Below, one piece after another: positions 60,555 through 64,000 of a stretch of 64,000 nt of DNA; positions within the stretch are counted from its first letter, which is position 1, and the number at the start of each line of letters is the position of its first letter. The stretch spans positions 5,168,616-5,232,615 of the forward strand of contig NZ_HG322949.1 in NCBI RefSeq assembly GCF_000723165.1, written 5' to 3'. Both the position numbers and the translations under genes were made by a program. The stretch comes from Janthinobacterium agaricidamnosum NBRC 102515 = DSM 9628 (lineage in GTDB: Bacteria > Pseudomonadota > Gammaproteobacteria > Burkholderiales > Burkholderiaceae_D). Under the pieces are notes generated by a model, which saw only the letters and a program-made list of their open reading frames with translations, was not told the DNA's origin and searched no databases.

Positions 60555-61388
60555 ATGACCAACACCGCCGACCTCTCCCCACTGGGCAAAAACGCCGCCT
60601 ACCGCAGCGATTACGCGCCGGAACTGCTGTTTCCGATTCCACGCCAGGGCAAACGCGATGAATTGGCCTTGCATGGCACGCTGCCGTTTTTCGGCCTGGA
60701 TATCTGGAACGCCTACGAATTATCGTGGCTGAACTTGCGCGGCAAACCGCAAGTGGCGATCGCCAGGATCAGCGCGCCGGCCGACTCGCCGAATATCATC
60801 GAATCGAAATCGTTCAAGCTGTACCTGAACTCATTCAACCAGACCCGCCTGGCCAGCCCGGACGCCTTATTGGCGTTGCTGCAGCAAGATTTGTCGAAAG
60901 GCTTTGGCGCGGCGGTGCAAATCCAGCTGACCCTGCAAGAAGATTTCGCCAAGCTGGAGATGGGCGAGCTGGACGGCGTGCTGCTGGACCGGCTCGATAT
61001 CGAAGTGAACCAGTACAGACCGTCGCCGCAACTATTAAAAGCGGCGCTGGACGACGCACCGGTGCAAGAAAAGCTGGTGTCGCATTTGCTGAAATCGAAT
61101 TGCCTGGTGACCGGTCAGCCGGACTGGGGCAGCGTGCAGATCGAGTATGCCGGTCCGCAAATCGACCAGGAAAGTTTATTGCGCTACCTGATCGGTTTCC
61201 GCGAACACAATGAATTCCATGAACAATGCGTGGAACGGATTTTTGTCGATATCCTGCGTCAGTGCCAACCGCAAAAGCTGGCCGTGTACGCCCGTTATAC
61301 ACGCCGCGGCGGACTCGATATCAATCCATGGCGCAGTAACTTCAGCACCTCGGCGCCGCCATCGAATCTGCGTTGCGCGCGCCAATAA
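60555..61388 (+). CDS. queF: NADPH-dependent 7-cyano-7-deazaguanine reductase
   Basis: Reduces preQ0 to preQ1 in queuosine synthesis. The protein is 277 residues, the two-domain (type II) form: [20 protein letters not shown] at the start, the NADPH-side motif [17 protein letters not shown], the catalytic cysteine in [20 protein letters not shown], and [20 protein letters not shown] 60555 begins the homologous part; a TTG at 60513 is upstream in frame. I saw no preQ1 riboswitch in the 100 bp before it. It is 103 bp downstream of ilvA on the same strand. Confidence 0.95.
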   Translation: MTNTADLSPLGKNAAYRSDYAPELLFPIPRQGKRDELALHGTLPFFGLDIWNAYELSWLNLRGKPQVAIARISAPADSPNIIESKSFKLYLNSFNQTRLASPDALLALLQQDLSKGFGAAVQIQLTLQEDFAKLEMGELDGVLLDRLDIEVNQYRPSPQLLKAALDDAPVQEKLVSHLLKSNCLVTGQPDWGSVQIEYAGPQIDQESLLRYLIGFREHNEFHEQCVERIFVDILRQCQPQKLAVYARYTRRGGLDINPWRSNFSTSAPPSNLRCARQ

Positions 61389-61389
61389 G

Positions 61390-61417
61390 CGGCCGCCATG
61401 GTGGCTGGCCGGGTTTT
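61390..61417 (+). terminator. Imperfect hairpin plus T-run after queF
   Basis: CGGCC...GGCCG with an inner CCA/TGG pairing is followed by GGGTTTT immediately after the queF stop. It may act as a terminator; the stem has bulges. Confidence 0.35.
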
Positions 61418-61713
61418 CCGTGAGTTATAAACAACGAACCCGGCAGTAACATGCTGGCAAGAAAAGCGCTGAAAAATCGGAAAATACAGCTTGCGACGGC
61501 GGAAAAGCTGGTTGCTGTCGAAATTTCAACGTGGAAATAGCGATTTCGCCAGCAAGTTATATTTTTGTTAAAATGGATTCCGTAGCCAGCATGACTGCCA
61601 GCACGTCGCAAGCAAGCGTATACTGTTGAGAATTCAGATTACACGGCATCGTAACAAGCCTATAATTCGCCTCGCAAGCCCTCTTTGTGCATTGCACCAT
61701 TTCATTGAGTGTC
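61418..61713. other. About 300 bp gap between queF terminator and ptsN
   Basis: No gene is supported. It contains an 8 bp inverted repeat at the left (GCCGGGTT ... AACCCGGC), moderately AT-rich sequence, and a promoter-like pair at 61638-61666. In related bacteria hpf and rpoN usually precede ptsN; neither is present here. Confidence 0.5.
61638..61666 (+). promoter_or_regulatory. Candidate sigma70 promoter for ptsN-hprK-rapZ
   Basis: ATTACA (61638-61643, 4 of 6 to TTGACA) and TATAAT (61661-61666, perfect) are separated by 17 bp. The likely start of transcription is about 40 bp before the ptsN ATG. Inference from consensus match only. Confidence 0.5.
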
Positions 61714-62196
61714 ATGACTAATCTTAGCAAAATATTATCTCTCGAAAACGTCCTGCTCGACCTGGAAGTCTCCAGCAAGAAACGCGCCTTCGAGCAAGCC
61801 GGCCTGATCTTCGAAAACAACTACGGTATCGCCCGCTCCACCGTCTCGGACAATCTGTTTGCCCGCGAACGCCTGGGCTCGACCGGACTCGGCCATGGCG
61901 TCGCCGTGCCGCACGGGCGCATCAAGGGCACCAAGACCTTGAAAGCGCCGCTGGGCGCGTTCGTGCGCCTGGCTGAACCGATCCCCTTCGAATCGCCGGA
62001 CGGCAAACCGGTCAATCTGTTGTTTTTCCTGCTGATACCTGATCATGTAACGCAGCAACATCTGGAAATTTTGTCGGAAATTGCTGAAATGTTTTCCGAT
62101 GACGCCTTCCGTACCGCCCTGGCGACCGATCCGGAACCGAAATCCGTACATTCGCGCATCGTCAATTGGCAACCCAGCTTGCAAACGGCGGGTTAA
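61714..62196 (+). CDS. ptsN: PTS nitrogen-regulatory EIIA protein
   Basis: A 160-residue EIIA-Ntr protein that accepts a phosphate on His in the PTS-Ntr chain and regulates K+ and nitrogen/carbon functions. The phospho-acceptor is in GLGHGVAVPHGRIKG, and FARERLGSTGLGHGV and NLLFFLLIPDHVTQQHLEIL complete the fold. ATG 61714 is chosen over a GTG at 61687, as it begins the homologous NLSKILS part. It leads a typical ptsN-hprK-rapZ arrangement with 37 bp to hprK. Confidence 0.92.
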   Translation: MTNLSKILSLENVLLDLEVSSKKRAFEQAGLIFENNYGIARSTVSDNLFARERLGSTGLGHGVAVPHGRIKGTKTLKAPLGAFVRLAEPIPFESPDGKPVNLLFFLLIPDHVTQQHLEILSEIAEMFSDDAFRTALATDPEPKSVHSRIVNWQPSLQTAG

Positions 62197-62233
62197 ACTA
62201 CAGGGACCATCACTCCCTGACTGAAGACTGCCC

Positions 62234-63169
62234 ATGCTGCAAACTCCGCTGACGATACAACGCCTGTACGACGACAATCGTGAAAGTTTGCAACTGGGCT
62301 GGTTTGCCGGCTTCCCGGGCGGCGAACGGCTCATTTCGGGCGACGTCGCGTCGGCCGCCGACCAGGTCGGCCATTTGAACCTGATCCATCCGGGCCGCAT
62401 CCAGGTGTTCGGCCATCAGGAAATCAATTATTACCAGCGTCTCAAGACCAATTCGCGCAGCCATGTGATCGGCGAACTGATCGCGGGCGGCCCGCCGGCG
62501 CTGATCATTGCCCAAGGCCTGGAAACGCCGCCCGATATCCTCGCCATTTGCGACGAAAAGAATATTCCGCTGTTTTCGACGCCGCTGCCGGCCGCCCAGG
62601 TGATCGACTTCCTGCGCGTCTACCTGTCGAAAAAACTGGCGCAACGCATCATCATGCATGGCGTGTTCATGGACGTGCTCGGCGTCGGCGTACTGATCAC
62701 CGGCGATTCCGGCCTCGGCAAGAGCGAGCTGGGCCTGGAATTGATTTCGCGCAGCCATGGCCTGGTGGCCGACGACGCGGTCGAATTCTCGCGCATCGCG
62801 CCGAACATGATCGAAGGCCGTTGCCCGCCATTGCTGCAAAACCTGCTCGAAGTACGCGGCCTGGGCTTGCTCGACATCAAGGCGATCTTCGGCGAAACGG
62901 CGGTGCGCCGTAAAATGCGGCTGAAACTGATCGTCCACCTGGTGCGCCGCAGCGCGCTGGAAGAGGAAGTCGAACGGCTGCCGTTCCTGTTCCCGACCGA
63001 AGACGTGCTGGGCTTGCCGATCCGCAAGGTGGTGATCCCGGTGGCGGCCGGCCGCAACATCGCGGTGCTGCTGGAAGCTGCGGTACGCAACACCATCCTG
63101 CAATTGCGCGGCATCGATACGCTGCAGGAATTCATGGAACGGCAACGGCTGGCGATGAGCGGCGATTGA
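62234..63169 (+). CDS. hprK: HPr kinase/phosphorylase
   Basis: A 311-residue bifunctional kinase/phosphorylase that modifies HPr on Ser46. The Walker A motif is [15 protein letters not shown], the conserved HPrK signature is [20 protein letters not shown], and the N-terminal domain (about 1-130) has the expected fold pattern. In betaproteobacteria it is thought to regulate through HPr and EIIA-Ntr rather than classical carbon catabolite repression. It sits between ptsN and rapZ in the usual order. Confidence 0.93.
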   Translation: MLQTPLTIQRLYDDNRESLQLGWFAGFPGGERLISGDVASAADQVGHLNLIHPGRIQVFGHQEINYYQRLKTNSRSHVIGELIAGGPPALIIAQGLETPPDILAICDEKNIPLFSTPLPAAQVIDFLRVYLSKKLAQRIIMHGVFMDVLGVGVLITGDSGLGKSELGLELISRSHGLVADDAVEFSRIAPNMIEGRCPPLLQNLLEVRGLGLLDIKAIFGETAVRRKMRLKLIVHLVRRSALEEEVERLPFLFPTEDVLGLPIRKVVIPVAAGRNIAVLLEAAVRNTILQLRGIDTLQEFMERQRLAMSGD

Positions 63170-63247
63170 GCAGGCAGCTTTGTAACGACGTGTAAATTCA
63201 CTGGCTTGCGAAGCAGCGCGGCGGCAGATATTGTATGATCTGTCTCC

Positions 63248-64000
63248 ATGCATATCGTCCTTATCACCGGCATTTCCGGCTCCGGCAAATCAGTCGCACT
63301 CAATGTGCTCGAAGATGCCGGCTATTACTGCGTCGACAACCTCCCGCCGGCCCTGCTGCCCAGCCTGGTTAATACCTTGCTGGCCGAAGGCACGCAATCG
63401 ATGGCGGTTGCGGTCGACGCGCGCAGCGCCGAATCGCTGGCCAGTTTGCCGCACGATGTGGCCCGCCTGAAACAGGGCGGCCACGACGTCAAGGTGATGT
63501 TTTTGACCGCCACCACCCACTCGCTGGTGGCGCGCTTTTCAGAAACCCGGCGCAGCCATCCGCTGTCGCACGAATTGCGGCCGGGCCAGAATCCGGCGTC
63601 GCGGCGCACGCTGATCGAATGCATTTCGGAAGAACGCGAACGGCTGGCGGCGATCGAGCAACTGGGTCACGTGATCGATACATCGGACTTGAGCGCCAAT
63701 AAATTGCGCGCCTGGGTCAAGGACATCATCGCCATCGAGCGCGCGCCGCTGACGCTGTTTTTCGAATCGTTCGCCTTCAAGCTGGGCGTGCCGCTGGACG
63801 CCGACTTCGTGTTCGACGTGCGCGCGCTGCCGAATCCGTATTACGACCTGACGTTGCGCCCGCTGACCGGACGCGACGCGCCGGTGATCGCCTTCCTCGA
63901 CGCCCAGCCGAGCGCGGTCGAATTGCTGGCCGACATACGCGCCTTCATCGAAAAATGGCTGCCGTCCTTTAAAACCGACAACCGCAGCTACCTGACCGTG
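63248..64000 (+). CDS. rapZ: RNase adapter protein RapZ, 3' end beyond window
   Basis: The first 251 codons of RapZ are seen, open to the window edge; the full protein is usually about 285-300 residues. The Walker A motif [18 protein letters not shown] is at residues 8-25, [13 protein letters not shown] follows, the [20 protein letters not shown] segment is the conserved second block, and [23 protein letters not shown] is the C-terminal UDP-GlcNAc/glucosamine-6-phosphate-sensing half. It links sRNA processing to cell-envelope precursor levels in enterobacteria; in other groups the role is less clear. Confidence 0.92.
   Translation, partial: MHIVLITGISGSGKSVALNVLEDAGYYCVDNLPPALLPSLVNTLLAEGTQSMAVAVDARSAESLASLPHDVARLKQGGHDVKVMFLTATTHSLVARFSETRRSHPLSHELRPGQNPASRRTLIECISEERERLAAIEQLGHVIDTSDLSANKLRAWVKDIIAIERAPLTLFFESFAFKLGVPLDADFVFDVRALPNPYYDLTLRPLTGRDAPVIAFLDAQPSAVELLADIRAFIEKWLPSFKTDNRSYLTV

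Overview
This 64 kb window looks like a chromosomal segment of a betaproteobacterium of the family Oxalobacteraceae (Janthinobacterium/Duganella/Massilia-like). The sequence is GC-rich. It carries a fatty-acid oxidation operon, a ubiquinone block (ubiE, ubiJ, ubiB), an FmdB-DUF502-aspS-nudB block and a ptsN-hprK-rapZ block, all in arrangements I associate with Burkholderiales. It also has a PEP-CTERM exoprotein and several TonB-dependent receptors. The genus is an inference. I recognised no rRNA, tRNA, CRISPR array or prophage.

Layout. 0.1-6.4 kb: an EpsC-type serine acetyltransferase with a small XRE regulator, mnmC with tag, and a MocR regulator divergent from a GNAT/paiB pair. 6.4-9.6 kb: a 158 bp MITE and small envelope or secreted proteins (YxFxxD repeat, orphan anti-sigma factor, DUF4142, CHRD), then an HxlR regulator. 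10-16.3 kb: a complete Csu-type chaperone-usher operon (pilin, chaperone, usher, tip adhesin), flanked by a miniature SCPU-like secreted protein and a response regulator with an AraC output domain. 16.3-23.3 kb: two TonB-dependent receptors around a PnuC-type transporter and an exported SAM hydrolase. 23.4-28 kb: a decayed strip (frameshifted higB with higA, a truncated phosphoesterase, a xanthine-dehydrogenase remnant) interleaved with an intact ECF sigma/anti-sigma pair, a DUF3455 lipoprotein, a phosphoesterase and yciH. 28.2-36.4 kb: an NTF2-like/SDR pair, then a TetR-headed beta-oxidation operon. 36.6-44.2 kb: ClsB, Hsp15, an EEP phosphatase, an M48 protease fused to a pilin-like domain, a TonB receptor with a ModA-like protein behind a Mo-box, and nudB. 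44.2-58 kb: a conserved housekeeping run (aspS, DUF502, FmdB, TPMT-like, ubiB, ubiJ, Tim44-like, ubiE, DUF971, HIT, a giant FAD/Fe-S oxidoreductase) interrupted by a PEP-CTERM gene and two more MITE copies. 58.2-64 kb: a YqaA-like membrane protein, ilvA, queF, ptsN, hprK and the 5' part of rapZ, which runs off the window.

Most distinctive points. (1) A near-ideal ModE/Mo-box palindrome (CGCTATATA-N6-TATATAGCG) overlaps a -10-like element upstream of a two-gene unit encoding an outer-membrane TonB receptor and a ModA-like periplasmic protein. This suggests a TonB-dependent molybdenum or tungsten uptake module. (2) An M48 metalloprotease has a C-terminal type IV pilin-like domain. (3) A three-copy MITE family has 16 bp inverted ends and 3 bp TNA target duplications. 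One copy inserted exactly at the aspS stop codon, so the duplicated triplet supplies that stop. (4) A SAM hydrolase with a signal peptide lies between a TonB receptor and PnuC. (5) MnmC has a degenerate methyltransferase half.
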